NCBI GenBank assembly: GCA_036493475.1
Contig: DASXPS010000059.1
Span: 1 to 39,739 of the forward strand
DNA: 39,739 bases
From: Sporichthyaceae bacterium
Lineage (GTDB): Bacteria > Actinomycetota > Actinomycetes > Sporichthyales > Sporichthyaceae
Direction: 5' to 3'
In this document: piece by piece, positions 1 through 8,392 of the stretch
Numbering within the stretch: position 1 is the first letter of the stretch
Layout: each line of letters begins with the position of its first letter
Made by a program: the position numbers and the translations under genes
The notes under the pieces: generated by a model
The model's database searches: none
What the model was told of the DNA's origin: nothing
What the model saw: only the letters and a program-made list of their open reading frames with translations

Positions 1-234
<234 letters not shown>

Positions 235-280
235 TCCGCCGGTCGCCGGCGCCTCCCCGGACGGACTCGCGGACGAAACC

Positions 281-303
281 GGACAAAACACCCGGGTTTG
301 TCC
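281..303. promoter_or_regulatory. inverted repeat, possible operator
   Basis: GGACAAA (281-287) and TTTGTCC (297-303) form a perfect 7-bp dyad around a 9-nt spacer. The left arm is also the second copy of a 10-nt direct repeat (GGACGAAACC / GGACAAAACA, 271-290). It lies in the divergent gap / secreted-protein spacer, 70 nt before the latter's start, where a regulator could act on either gene. The function is inferred from position only. Confidence 0.3.
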
Positions 304-372
304 AATTTGGTTGCAGGCGTCCGATTCGCGGCGGATCGTGAGCGTCAGGCGGCCACAGGGGAAGGGCATTCC

Positions 373-1467
373 ATGGGCATTCGGGGTCGGTTCGGCGCCA
401 CCGTCGCAGCACTCGCCCTGGGGCTGGCCGGTCTCACCGTCAGCTCCCCAACCGCATCCGCCGCCGGACCGGCGGGAGCTTCGGTCAAGCCCGAGGTCAC
501 CTCGGTCAAGGTCGGCCCGTTCCTGCTGCCGCCCGCCCCGTTGGGCACCGCGCCGAATCAAAACCGGGTGTTGCCGCAGATCGCCAAGCCGTGCTCGGAC
601 TGCTTCATCACCTCGGTGGTGCCGCACCTGGTCTACGCCGACGGCAGCAACGCGGACATGGACACCGGGGTGATGCTGCATCACCTGGTGATCGTCGAGC
701 CGGGCAAGACCGACGTCACCTGCGCGCGCACCAAGGGCATCGGGGCCGCGGGTCGGCGCATCTTCGCCTCGGGCAACGAGCGCACCCCGATCACGCTGCC
801 GGACGGCTTCGGCTTCAAGGTGGGCGACGAGCGCTGGGCCGGGATCATCGAACTGATGAACCACAGCGACCAGCCGAAGACCGTCTACTTCACCGCCGAC
901 GTGACCCACGTGCCGGCGAGCACGCCCGGCATGAAGCCGGTGACCCCGGTCTGGCTGGACGTCAACAACTGCTCGGACTCGCAGTACTCGGTGCCCGCCG
1001 GCAAGAACGCCACCCCGTGGAACTGGACGTCCACGATCACCGGGCGCATCGTCGCGGCCGGCGGGCACGTGCACCCCGGTGGCCAGGGTGTGACGTTGGA
1101 TAACGCCACCACCTCCCAGCGCATCTGCTCCTCGCGCGCGTCCTACGGCATGGACGGCATGGACATGCAGGGCATGAGTGAGATGGCCGGCATGAAGGCC
1201 ATGGACGGCATGGTCACCAAGATGTCCACCTGCAGCTGGGACAGCCTCGGCGTGCTGCACAGGGGCGACGATTTGCGCCTGACCAGCATCTATGACGCCC
1301 CACACGCCCTGCACGGCGTTATGGGCATCATGCTCATTGCCGTCTACGAGACCAACGACCTCACCGGCGGCACCAAGGCGCCGGCCAGTATGCGTCGGAC
1401 CCCGGACACCAAGGTCCCGGCCGACGTCGCCGACGACGAGGGCGGTCACGACCACCCGATGTCGTAG
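373..1467 (+). CDS. secreted Met-rich, probably copper-binding protein
   Basis: This 364-residue protein begins MGIRGRFG and has a classical Sec signal peptide (hydrophobic residues about 8-25, AxA-type cleavage near residue 32). GGGGAAGGG lies upstream of the ATG; reading further upstream adds only non-signal sequence. The mature part has a His-His pair at 103-104 (LHHLVI), a His-x-His at 232-234 (GHVHPGG) and a stretch at about 260-285 with a Met at almost every third residue (GMDGMDMQGM). The HH and HxH spacing recalls the copper sites of peptidylglycine alpha-hydroxylating (PHM-type) monooxygenases, and Met clusters are typical of periplasmic copper proteins. I infer extracellular copper binding or oxidation. 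The family assignment is by motif only and could be wrong. It sits alone between gap and whiA. Confidence 0.75.
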   Translation: MGIRGRFGATVAALALGLAGLTVSSPTASAAGPAGASVKPEVTSVKVGPFLLPPAPLGTAPNQNRVLPQIAKPCSDCFITSVVPHLVYADGSNADMDTGVMLHHLVIVEPGKTDVTCARTKGIGAAGRRIFASGNERTPITLPDGFGFKVGDERWAGIIELMNHSDQPKTVYFTADVTHVPASTPGMKPVTPVWLDVNNCSDSQYSVPAGKNATPWNWTSTITGRIVAAGGHVHPGGQGVTLDNATTSQRICSSRASYGMDGMDMQGMSEMAGMKAMDGMVTKMSTCSWDSLGVLHRGDDLRLTSIYDAPHALHGVMGIMLIAVYETNDLTGGTKAPASMRRTPDTKVPADVADDEGGHDHPMS

Positions 1468-1530
1468 CTGATGTCATCCGCCTCGACCACAAAACGAGGC
1501 CCGCTGGTGGTCGAGGCAGATGACGTCAGC
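1467..1530. terminator. long inverted repeat between convergent genes
   Basis: Arms of 24 nt (1467-1490 and 1507-1530) pair with one G-U wobble and one C-A mismatch around a 16-nt loop. It lies between the 3' ends of the secreted-protein gene (stop at 1467) and whiA (stop at 1546), so it can work as a bidirectional terminator. There is no T-tract on either side, which is common in high-GC actinobacteria. Confidence 0.7.
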
Positions 1531-1545
1531 CCGGTGTTACGGGTG

Positions 1546-2526
1546 TTACGGGACGAGCATGTCCGGGGTGAGCGAGGCCTCGGTGTCCGGGATGCCGAGG
1601 TCGGCGGCCTTCTTGTCGGCCATGGCCAGCAGTCGGCGGATACGCCCGGCGATGGCGTCCTTCGTCAGCACCGGGTCGGACAGCGCGCCGAGTTCCTCGA
1701 GGCTGGCCTGCTTGTGCTCCACCCGTAGCCGGCCGGCCGCGGCCAGGTGCTCGGGCACCTCGTCGGCGAGGATCTCCAGGGCCCGGGCCACTCGGGCGCC
1801 GGCCGCCACCGCGGCGCGGGCCGAGCGACGCAGGTTGGCGTCGTCGAAGTTGGCCAGCCGGTTGGCGGTGGCGCGCACCTCGCGGCGCATCCGCCGTTCC
1901 TCCCACGCCAGCACGCTCTGGTGCGCACCGAGGCGGGTGAGCAGCGCGCCGATGGCGTCGCCGTCGCGGACGACCACGCGGTCCACCCCGCGTACCTCGC
2001 GGGCCTTGGCCGCGACGCCGAGCCGACGGGCCGCGCCGACCAACGCCAGCGCCGCCTCCGGACCCGGACAGGTGATCTCCATCGCGGAGGACCGCCCCGG
2101 CTCGGTCAGCGAACCGTGCGCGAGGAACGCCCCACGCCAGGCCGCCTCGGCGTCACACATCGATCCGGACACCACCTGCGGCGGCAGCCCACGCACCGGG
2201 CGGCCCCGACCGTCCACCAAACCGGTCTGCCGGGCCAGCGCCTCGCCGGCTGCCACCACGCGGACCACCCAACGGCTACCCCGACGCAACCCACCGGGCG
2301 CCATCACGGCCACCTCGGAGGGATGCCCGAAGATCTCCGCGATGTCCTTGCGCAGCCGTCGCGCGACCGACCCGGTATCGAGTTCGGCCTCCACCACGAT
2401 GCGTCCACCGACCAGGTGCAACCCGCCGGCGAAGCGCAGCGTCGAGGAGACTTCTGCCTTACGACAACAGGGTTTTGTCACCGAGAGTCGGCTGAGTTCG
2501 TCTTTCACGGATGCGGTCATCGCCAT
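1546..2526 (-). CDS. whiA: sporulation/division regulator WhiA
   Basis: The 326-residue product is WhiA-like from end to end. The N-terminal half carries [18 protein letters not shown] and the LAGLIDADG-like core, with GLPPQVVSG and [15 protein letters not shown]. The C-terminal half has the helix-turn-helix region with [19 protein letters not shown] and SLEELGAL. WhiA binds DNA, activates sporulation-septation genes with WhiB in Streptomyces, and affects division in Bacillus. The start [10 protein letters not shown] is used; MTASVKDE two codons in is an alternative. It is the last gene of the uvrC-rapZ-yvcK-whiA block, 44 nt after yvcK, and is followed by an inverted repeat. WhiA is typical of Gram-positives and this copy looks fully intact. 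Confidence 0.97.
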   Translation of the reverse strand: MAMTASVKDELSRLSVTKPCCRKAEVSSTLRFAGGLHLVGGRIVVEAELDTGSVARRLRKDIAEIFGHPSEVAVMAPGGLRRGSRWVVRVVAAGEALARQTGLVDGRGRPVRGLPPQVVSGSMCDAEAAWRGAFLAHGSLTEPGRSSAMEITCPGPEAALALVGAARRLGVAAKAREVRGVDRVVVRDGDAIGALLTRLGAHQSVLAWEERRMRREVRATANRLANFDDANLRRSARAAVAAGARVARALEILADEVPEHLAAAGRLRVEHKQASLEELGALSDPVLTKDAIAGRIRRLLAMADKKAADLGIPDTEASLTPDMLVP

Positions 2527-2570
2527 CTACCGCACACCGCCACTGGTTCGAGCGCCCCCGCGCGGTCCCG

Positions 2571-3545
2571 TCATGCCCCGATCCTGCCACGCATGAAGAT
2601 GCGACGGTACGCCGCTGCCAAGAGTCGCGGATCGTGACGTGGTGTTCCGTCGCCCAAAGCCACCGGTTCCAGGATCAACTCAGCACCCATGGAGCTCGCC
2701 GTTTTGCGCAACGCCTCGCGATCGGTGACCGCCGCCGGATCGGCGAGTACGACGTCAAGGCGCAGGTCGGGGGCGTGTTCGGCGAGTACCTCGAGATGAC
2801 GCTGTGGGGAAAAGCCGGTTGTCTCCCCCTGCTGCGCCTCGAGATTGAGGGCCACCGCCCGACCCGCCGACGTGGTGCACAAGGCCGCGGCAAGTTCGGG
2901 CACCAAAAGGTGCGGCAGCACGCTGGTGAACCATGATCCCGGCCCCAGCACCACCCACTCCGCCTCCCGGATGGCCGCGACCGCCTCCGGACAGGCGGGT
3001 GGATTCGGCGGCAGCAGACCGATGTTGACCACCCGGCCCCGGGTCGTGGCCACTGCGAACTGCCCACGCACGGCGGTGATCCGGTCGGGCACCGCCGGGT
3101 CCAGGCCGGCCACCGCGGCGGTGATGTCCAACGGCACCGAGGCCATCGGCAGCACCCGACCGCGCGCGCCGAGCAGTCGGCCCACCCAGTCCAGACCGGC
3201 CACCGGGTCGTCGAGCAACTCCCACAGCGCGACAATCAACACGTTGCCGACGGCGTGATTGTGCAGGTCCCCGGCCGCCCGGAAGCGGTGTTGCACCACG
3301 CGGCTCCAGGTGGCACCCCACTCGTCGTCGCCGCACAACGCGGCCAGCGCCATGCGCAGGTCACCGGGCGGCAGCACGCCGAGGTCGCGGCGCAGTCGCC
3401 CGCTGGAACCGCCGTCGTCGGCAACGGTGACCACTGCGGTGAGCGCGTCGGTGACCCGACGCAACGCGGTCAGCGAGACCGCCAAACCGTGACCGCCGCC
3501 GAGGGCGACCACCCGCGGGCCCTGGCGCTCGGGCGCGGGCCTCAT
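2571..3545 (-). CDS. yvcK: YvcK/CofD-like gluconeogenesis factor
   Basis: The 324-residue product has the family N-terminus VVALGGGHGLAVSLTALR, then VTVADDGGSSGRLRRDLG, LPPGDLRMALAAL and HNHAVGNVLIVAL, and later VLGPGSWFTSVLPHLLVP. These define the CofD-like Rossmann fold of YvcK (mycobacterial CuvA), a UDP-sugar-binding factor needed for growth on gluconeogenic carbon and for correct cell-wall enzyme placement. The ATG at 3545 has only a weak AGG upstream, so the start is less certain than the identity. It is co-oriented with rapZ (55 nt upstream) and whiA (44 nt downstream), the canonical arrangement. The rapZ-yvcK spacer contains a short purine/pyrimidine-rich direct repeat (cgctcgctgcgctcgctc) of no obvious role. 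Confidence 0.95.
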   Translation of the reverse strand: MRPAPERQGPRVVALGGGHGLAVSLTALRRVTDALTAVVTVADDGGSSGRLRRDLGVLPPGDLRMALAALCGDDEWGATWSRVVQHRFRAAGDLHNHAVGNVLIVALWELLDDPVAGLDWVGRLLGARGRVLPMASVPLDITAAVAGLDPAVPDRITAVRGQFAVATTRGRVVNIGLLPPNPPACPEAVAAIREAEWVVLGPGSWFTSVLPHLLVPELAAALCTTSAGRAVALNLEAQQGETTGFSPQRHLEVLAEHAPDLRLDVVLADPAAVTDREALRKTASSMGAELILEPVALGDGTPRHDPRLLAAAYRRIFMRGRIGA

Positions 3546-3600
3546 CCTGGTGTGGGGTGCGACGAGTTCACTGTGACCATGGTTCGCTCGCTGCGCTCGC

Positions 3601-4500
3601 TCACTCTCGTCCCATGTCGCGGTGCACCACCCGGGTGGCCGGCCCGGTCGCGCTCAACCGCGTTCCGATCTCCTCGGCCATCGCCACGCTGCGGTGCTTG
3701 CCGCCGGTGCAGCCCACCGCCAACGTCACGTAACGCTTCCCCTCCCGGCGGTACCCCTCGATCACGTTGGTCAGCAGCGCGAGATATCCGGTGAGGAACT
3801 CGTACGCCCCCGGCCGGGACATCACGTACTTGCGCACCTCCGGGTCCAGCCCGGTGTAATCGCGCAGCTCCGGCACCCAGTGCGGGTTGGGCAGAAACCG
3901 GCAATCGACGACGAGATCGGCGTCCACCGGCAGCCCGTACTTGTAGCCGAAGGACACCACGGTGATCGACATCGTCGGGTCCATGCCGCCGCTGAACGCC
4001 TCGTCGATGCGTTCGCGCAGTTGGTGGACGTTCAACGTGGTGGTGTCGATGACGTGATCGGCGCGGCCGCGCAGGTCGCGCAGCAGCGCGCGCTCGGCGG
4101 CGATGCCGTCGGTGACCCGGCCGTCCTCCTGCAGCGGGTGCGGCCGGCGGACGTTCTCGAAGCGGCGGACCAGCGCGCCGTCGGAGGCCTCCAGGAACAC
4201 GATGCGCAGCAGCACGGCGCGGGCTTCGAGCTCCTCCAGGGCTTCGCGCAGGGTGTCGAAGAAGGCCCCGCCGCGCACGTCGACCACCGCGGCGATGTTC
4301 GGCACGGTGCCCTTGGTGCGCACGCCGAGCTCGACCAGCGGCGCGAGCAGGGCCGGCGGCAGGTTGTCGACCACGAACCAGCCCAGGTCCTCCAGCGCGT
4401 TGGCCGCGGTGCTCCGGCCCGCGCCGGACATGCCGGTGATGATGGTCAGCGCGATCGGGGCGCCGGGCTGGGCGCCCTCGCTCCCTGCGGACACGCTCAC
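3601..4500 (-). CDS. rapZ: RNase adapter / nucleotide-binding protein RapZ (YvcJ)
   Basis: The 299-residue P-loop protein has Walker [10 protein letters not shown] near residue 23, the family motif [10 protein letters not shown] just after it, VVDVRGG, and a C-terminal half with [21 protein letters not shown] and [16 protein letters not shown], the RapZ signature for RNA or metabolite binding. RapZ targets glmZ-type sRNAs in enterobacteria. In Gram-positives (YvcJ, Rv1421) it binds and hydrolyses nucleotides and is linked to the amino-sugar/cell-wall branch with YvcK. The ATG at 4500 overlaps the uvrC stop by 4 nt (ATGA), suggesting translational coupling. The P-loop has Arg where Lys is usual (GAGRS versus GxGKS); I have no alignment to say how common this is. 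Confidence 0.96.
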   Translation of the reverse strand: MSVSAGSEGAQPGAPIALTIITGMSGAGRSTAANALEDLGWFVVDNLPPALLAPLVELGVRTKGTVPNIAAVVDVRGGAFFDTLREALEELEARAVLLRIVFLEASDGALVRRFENVRRPHPLQEDGRVTDGIAAERALLRDLRGRADHVIDTTTLNVHQLRERIDEAFSGGMDPTMSITVVSFGYKYGLPVDADLVVDCRFLPNPHWVPELRDYTGLDPEVRKYVMSRPGAYEFLTGYLALLTNVIEGYRREGKRYVTLAVGCTGGKHRSVAMAEEIGTRLSATGPATRVVHRDMGRE

Positions 4501-6479
4501 TCCTCCGCGTCGGTGGTGTCGTCGAAGTTGATCATGACGCCGGTGGCGGTGTTAAGGGCCGGGGCTTGACCCGGAAGGGTGGCGAGCGCGGCATGCACCG
4601 CGGCCGCGGTGCGCGGGCCGAAGCCGGGCACCGCCGCGATGTCGTCCACGCCGGCCGCCCGCAGCTTGCGCAGCGAGCCGAAATGCTTGAGCAACACCGC
4701 CCGCTTGCGCTCCCCCAGACCAGGCACGTTGTCCAACGCGCTGGTCACCATCGACCGGGAGCGGCGCTGGCGGTGGTGGGTGATCGCGAAGCGGTGCGCC
4801 TCGTCGCGGACCCGCTGCAACAGGTACAGCCCCTCGGACTGCCGGGGCAGAATGACGGGGTCGACGACGTCGGGCAGCCAGACCTCCTCCAGCCGCTTGG
4901 CCAGCCCGCACAGCGCGACGTCGTTGACACCCAGCGCGGCCAGCGCGGCCGCGGCCGCGGCGACCTGCGGGGCGCCGCCGTCCACCACCACGAGGTTCGG
5001 TGGGTAGGCGAACTTGCGCGGCTTACCGGTCTCGGGATCCAGCGGGGAGGCGCTGGGGTCCTCCGCGCCCGCCGCGCGCTCCTCCAGGTAGCGGCGGAAC
5101 CGACGGGTGATCACCTCGGCGATGGCGGCCACGTCGTTCTGCCCCTCGACCCCGCGGATGAGAAACCGGCGGTACTCGCTCTTGCGGGCCAGGCCGTCCT
5201 CGAACACCACCATCGACGCGACCACTTCGGTGCCCTGCAGGTTGGACACGTCGAAGCACTCGATGCGCAGTGGGGCGTCGTCCAGCGCCAGGGCGTCCTG
5301 GATCTCCTGCAGCGCCACGGACCGGGTGGTCAGGTCCGAGGCGCGCTTGGTCTTGTGCTGCACGAGGACCTCGGCGGCATTGCGCGCGACGGTCTCCATC
5401 AGCGCTTTCTTGTCCCCCCGTTGCGGCACCCGCAGGTGAACCCGGGTGCCGCGGGTGGTTTCCAGCCATTCGGTCAGCGCAGCCGCGTCGGCGGGCAACT
5501 CGGGGACGAGCACCTCGCGGGGCACGGCCTGCGCCCCCTGCACCGCGTCTCCGTAGAGCTGTTGCACGAAGTGCTCGACGAGGTCTCCGGTGGTCACGTC
5601 CTCAACCTTGTCCACCACGAAGCCGCGCCGGCCGCGTACCCGCCCATCCCGTACGTGGAAGACCTGAATGGCGGCCTCCAGGGCGTCGTCGGCGAGCGCG
5701 ATGACGTCCGCGTCGGTGCCGTCGCCGAGCACCACGGCGTTGCGCTCCACCGCCTTGCGCAGCGCCCCGATGTCGTCCCGGATCCGGGCGGCCCGCTCGT
5801 ACTCCAGCTCCGCGGCGGCCGCGGCCATTTCCTTCTCCAACCGGCGCAGGTAGGTCGCCGTCTGCCCGGCCATGAAGTCGCAGAAGTCCTCCACAATCCG
5901 CCGGTGCTCGGCGGCCGAGACCCGACCCACACAGGGCGCGGAGCACTTGTCGATGTAGCCGAGCAGGCACGGCCGACCGGCGATGGCCGCACGACGGAAC
6001 ACGCCGGCCGAACAGGTGCGCGCCGGAAACACCCTCAACAACAGATCGAGGGTTTCCCGGATCGCCCAGGCATGGGCGTAAGGGCCGAAGTAGCGCACGC
6101 CCTTCTTGCGCGGCCCGCGCATCACCAGCAGCCGCGGGTACTCCTCGTCGAGGGTCACCGCCAGGCTCGGGTAGGACTTGTCGTCGCGGTAGCGGACGTT
6201 GAACCGCGGGTCGTACTCCTTGATCCAGGAGTACTCCAGTTGCAGCGCCTCGACCTCGGTGTTGACCACCGTCCAGTCGACCTTGGCCGCGGTGGTGACC
6301 ATGGTCTGGGTGCGCGGGTGCAGCGCCGTGAGGTCCTGGAAGTAGGAGCCGAGCCGGGACCGCAGGCTTTTCGCCTTGCCGACGTAGATGACCCGGCCGG
6401 TGGCGTCGGAGAACCGGTACACGCCGGGCGAGTCCGGGATCTCCCCCGGCCTCGGACGGTAGGTCGCCGGGTCAGCCAC
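4497..6479 (-). CDS. uvrC: excinuclease ABC subunit C
   Basis: The 660-residue UvrC makes both incisions in nucleotide excision repair. Domains in order: GIY-YIG nuclease (about 15-95, [19 protein letters not shown]), a Cys-rich linker ([24 protein letters not shown]), the UVR motif that binds UvrB (about 205-240, [14 protein letters not shown]), the RNase H-like 5' nuclease (about 385-545, [20 protein letters not shown] and VVDGGAPQV) and tandem helix-hairpin-helix motifs (about 600-650, [27 protein letters not shown]). Everything needed for activity is visible and the length is normal for actinobacteria. It is the first gene of the uvrC-rapZ-yvcK-whiA block. Only 9 nt separate its start from the stop of the Rieske gene upstream, so read-through from the Rieske trio is likely. 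Confidence 0.98.
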   Translation of the reverse strand: MADPATYRPRPGEIPDSPGVYRFSDATGRVIYVGKAKSLRSRLGSYFQDLTALHPRTQTMVTTAAKVDWTVVNTEVEALQLEYSWIKEYDPRFNVRYRDDKSYPSLAVTLDEEYPRLLVMRGPRKKGVRYFGPYAHAWAIRETLDLLLRVFPARTCSAGVFRRAAIAGRPCLLGYIDKCSAPCVGRVSAAEHRRIVEDFCDFMAGQTATYLRRLEKEMAAAAAELEYERAARIRDDIGALRKAVERNAVVLGDGTDADVIALADDALEAAIQVFHVRDGRVRGRRGFVVDKVEDVTTGDLVEHFVQQLYGDAVQGAQAVPREVLVPELPADAAALTEWLETTRGTRVHLRVPQRGDKKALMETVARNAAEVLVQHKTKRASDLTTRSVALQEIQDALALDDAPLRIECFDVSNLQGTEVVASMVVFEDGLARKSEYRRFLIRGVEGQNDVAAIAEVITRRFRRYLEERAAGAEDPSASPLDPETGKPRKFAYPPNLVVVDGGAPQVAAAAAALAALGVNDVALCGLAKRLEEVWLPDVVDPVILPRQSEGLYLLQRVRDEAHRFAITHHRQRRSRSMVTSALDNVPGLGERKRAVLLKHFGSLRKLRAAGVDDIAAVPGFGPRTAAAVHAALATLPGQAPALNTATGVMINFDDTTDAEE

Positions 6480-6488
6480 GACCCGAGA

Positions 6489-7025
6489 TTATGCGGTGAG
6501 GGAGACGTTTCCGCCGGAGACGCTGACGTTCTTGCTGGGCAACGGCTGCTGGGCGGGCCCGTGCACGACGGAGCCGTCGTTGATGGAGTACTTGCTGCCG
6601 TGACAGGGACAGTTGATGGTGCCGTCGGAGACGTCGGAGACCGTGCAGCCCTCGTGGGTGCAGATCGCACTGAACCCCTGGTAGCTGCCCGCGGTGGGTT
6701 GGGTCACCACGACCTTCTGCGCGTCGTAGATCTGTCCGCCGCCGACCGGGATGTCCGAGGACGCCCCGAGCGCCTCGCCACCGGAACTGCTCGAACCGCT
6801 GTCGCTTGCCGATGCGCTCGGTGACGGGCTGCCCTCGGTGGGGGCCGCCGCCGTCGGCGTGGAGCCGCCGGTGTCGCCGCCGGACGGGGCGCGCACCGCA
6901 CCGCTGTCCGAGGACGAGCCGCCACATCCGGCCAGCGCGCCTACCGCTCCCAGCGCCAGTGCTCCGCGCAGCACGGTGCGCCGCGCAGGGTGCGCCGGCA
7001 GCGTCGGGTCGTCGTGTTCGGGCAT
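6489..7025 (-). CDS. Tat lipoprotein with Rieske [2Fe-2S] domain (copy 1)
   Basis: The 178-residue protein starts at the ATG at 7025 behind GGAG. It has a twin-arginine motif (RRTVLRG), a hydrophobic stretch and a lipobox ending LAGC, then a Ser/Thr/Pro/Gly-rich linker to about residue 80. The Rieske domain has the cluster ligands C122, H124, C139 and H142 and the disulfide cysteines C127 and C141 (CTHEGC ... CPCHGS), the canonical high-potential pattern. It should be folded with its cluster in the cytoplasm, exported by Tat and anchored to the outer membrane face, acting as a one-electron carrier. The partner is unknown. A 537-codon open frame continues upstream, but that part is the antisense-like alternative frame of copy 2 and is not coding. 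Confidence 0.9.
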   Translation of the reverse strand: MPEHDDPTLPAHPARRTVLRGALALGAVGALAGCGGSSSDSGAVRAPSGGDTGGSTPTAAAPTEGSPSPSASASDSGSSSSGGEALGASSDIPVGGGQIYDAQKVVVTQPTAGSYQGFSAICTHEGCTVSDVSDGTINCPCHGSKYSINDGSVVHGPAQQPLPSKNVSVSGGNVSLTA

Positions 7026-7101
7026 GGGCTGGTCTCCTGTCGTGAGCTTCCGCGGCGGTCCCGCGACAGGGTATTCGGCCCCGATTAGCGCACGGTTGGC
7101 T

Positions 7102-7135
7102 GCCGGGACGCCATCACCGCAGACGGCATCCCGGC
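7102..7135 (-). terminator. hairpin after Rieske copy 2
   Basis: Arms 7102-7112 and 7125-7135 pair over 11 positions with one mismatch or wobble, around a 12-nt loop. It lies 10 nt past the stop of Rieske copy 2 and before the start of copy 1. It could terminate or attenuate between the two genes. There is no T-tract. Confidence 0.5.
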
Positions 7136-7144
7136 GGCCGCAGA

Positions 7145-7732
7145 TCAGACCTCGTAGACCTTGCCCCCCGCGACCTGGACCTTCTTCTTCGGCAGCGCCA
7201 CCGTGGCGGGACCGCCGAGCGGGTGCCCGTCCGTGATCGAGAACGAGCTGTTGTGACACCCACAGTTGATCGTGCCACCGTCGCAGTCGGCCAGGACGCA
7301 CTCCTGATGGGTGCAGACCGCGCTGAAGGCGAGGAACTCGCCCTTCTTGGGCTGGGTGACCACGATCTTCTGGTCGTCGAAGATCTTGCCGCCGTTGACC
7401 GGAATGTCCGAAGTCGGGCCGAGCTCCGTGCCCTTGGGCTTCACCGCCGCGGCCGTGGTGGCCTTGGGCTTCGCCTCCGCGCTTGCGGTGGCCTTGGGCG
7501 TCGACTTGGCCTTGGCCTTGGCCTTCTTCTTCGCCGCCGCGGTCGGCGACGGAGTGCTCTCCGGGGCCGCAGCGCCGGCGTCCGCCGGGGTCTGCGCCGC
7601 CGCATTGCTGTCCGAGGACGAGCCGCCGCAGCCGGCCAGGACACCAGCTGCCCCCAAAGCCAGTGCCCCGCGCAGCACGGTGCGGCGCGGAGGCTGCCCG
7701 GGAAGTGTCAGATCGTCGTCGTGCTCGGGCAT
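7145..7732 (-). CDS. Tat lipoprotein with Rieske [2Fe-2S] domain (copy 2)
   Basis: The start chosen is the ATG at 7732, giving MPEHDDDL, closely like copy 1 (MPEHDDPT), with AGGAGG 10 nt upstream; an in-frame extension of 11 residues upstream is possible. The 195-residue product has RRTVLRG, the lipobox LAGC, and a linker (about 55-110) that is unusually rich in Lys and Ala (KKKAKAKAKS). The Rieske ligands are C140, H142, C157 and H160, with disulfide cysteines C145 and C159. Glu replaces the usual Gly in CTHQEC, and Asn replaces the Gly after the last His (CGCHNSS). These changes sit beside the cluster and may shift its potential. An additional Cys (C150) lies between the two ligand boxes. 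It is a paralogue of its neighbours, with role and partner unknown. Confidence 0.9.
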   Translation of the reverse strand: MPEHDDDLTLPGQPPRRTVLRGALALGAAGVLAGCGGSSSDSNAAAQTPADAGAAAPESTPSPTAAAKKKAKAKAKSTPKATASAEAKPKATTAAAVKPKGTELGPTSDIPVNGGKIFDDQKIVVTQPKKGEFLAFSAVCTHQECVLADCDGGTINCGCHNSSFSITDGHPLGGPATVALPKKKVQVAGGKVYEV

Positions 7733-7820
7733 GGAGATGGCCCTCCTGTCGTCGGGTGGTGCCATAGCGGCATCCCGGACAGGTTATGCGAGGACCATCA
7801 CGGAACGGTTGCCTACAGGT

Positions 7821-7854
7821 CCCGGGACGCCAATTCGAAACATGGCGTCCCGGG
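7821..7854 (-). terminator. hairpin after Rieske copy 3
   Basis: CCCGGGACGCC (7821-7831) and GGCGTCCCGGG (7844-7854) pair perfectly over 11 bp around a 12-nt loop. The hairpin is 12 nt past the stop of Rieske copy 3. The sequence beside and within it (cggttg...cgggacgcc) resembles that of the hairpin after copy 2, so the spacer was probably duplicated with the gene. Confidence 0.6.
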
Positions 7855-7866
7855 GAGTTTGCAGGG

Positions 7867-8385
7867 TCAGCCAGCGGTGATCTTGCCCTTGACGATCTTG
7901 ACCTTCTTCTTGGGCAGGGGCACGGTGGCCGGGCCGCCCTGCGGGGCGCCGGTCGTGAAGTCGAACGAGCTGTTGTGACACCCGCAGTTAATCTTGCCGC
8001 CGTCACAGTCGGCCACGACGCACTGCTGGTGCGTGCAGACCGCGCTGAACGCATGCCACTGGCCCTTCTTGGGCTGGGTGACCACGATCTTCTGCGCGTC
8101 ATAGATCTTGCCCTGGCCGACCGGGACGTCCGAGACCGGGCCCAGCGGCTTGAGGCCGCCCTCGGTGCTCACCGGATACGCGGCGGCGACGTCGCCGTCC
8201 TCGCGCTTGTACAGGTCGGACTTTCCGGTCGGGTTCGGCTGCTCGGCGGCGCGGGCTGTGCCGGCGCCCAGCGGTGCAACGGCGGCCAGTCCGGCCACTG
8301 CAGCAGCACCACGAATCACCGTGCGGCGGGCGGGCGACGAAGCGTGTTCGTCGCTGATGTCATGGGGGTTCGGGGACTCAGTCAT
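7867..8385 (-). CDS. Tat-secreted Rieske [2Fe-2S] protein (copy 3)
   Basis: The 172-residue protein is the most upstream and probably first-transcribed member of the trio. Its Tat signal has RR at 20-21 (RRTVIRG), a hydrophobic core and ARA-A cleavage near residue 46. Unlike copies 1 and 2 it has no lipobox, so it should be soluble outside the membrane. Cluster ligands are C117, H119, C134 and H137, with disulfide cysteines C122 and C136. Like copy 2 it has CTHQ(E/Q)C, the extra Cys (C127) and CGCHNSS. There is no clear Shine-Dalgarno before the ATG at 8385; a good -10 box sits where a leaderless promoter would. A soluble carrier beside two membrane-anchored ones suggests a relay, but this is inference. 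Confidence 0.9.
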   Translation of the reverse strand: MTESPNPHDISDEHASSPARRTVIRGAAAVAGLAAVAPLGAGTARAAEQPNPTGKSDLYKREDGDVAAAYPVSTEGGLKPLGPVSDVPVGQGKIYDAQKIVVTQPKKGQWHAFSAVCTHQQCVVADCDGGKINCGCHNSSFDFTTGAPQGGPATVPLPKKKVKIVKGKITAG

Positions 8386-8392
8386 GGGCTTA

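Noticed and set aside
1471-2637. Several plus-strand frames over whiA
   Set aside because: They are antisense to a full-length WhiA and have no family features.
4566-6824. 752-codon plus-strand open frame over uvrC
   Set aside because: It is antisense to a clear UvrC and has the repetitive Arg/Gly/His-rich composition of a GC-rich shadow frame.
7026-8102. Extension of Rieske copy 1 to a 537-codon frame
   Set aside because: The added part is an alternative frame of Rieske copies 2 and 3; the ATG at 7025 has a ribosome site and a complete Tat signal.
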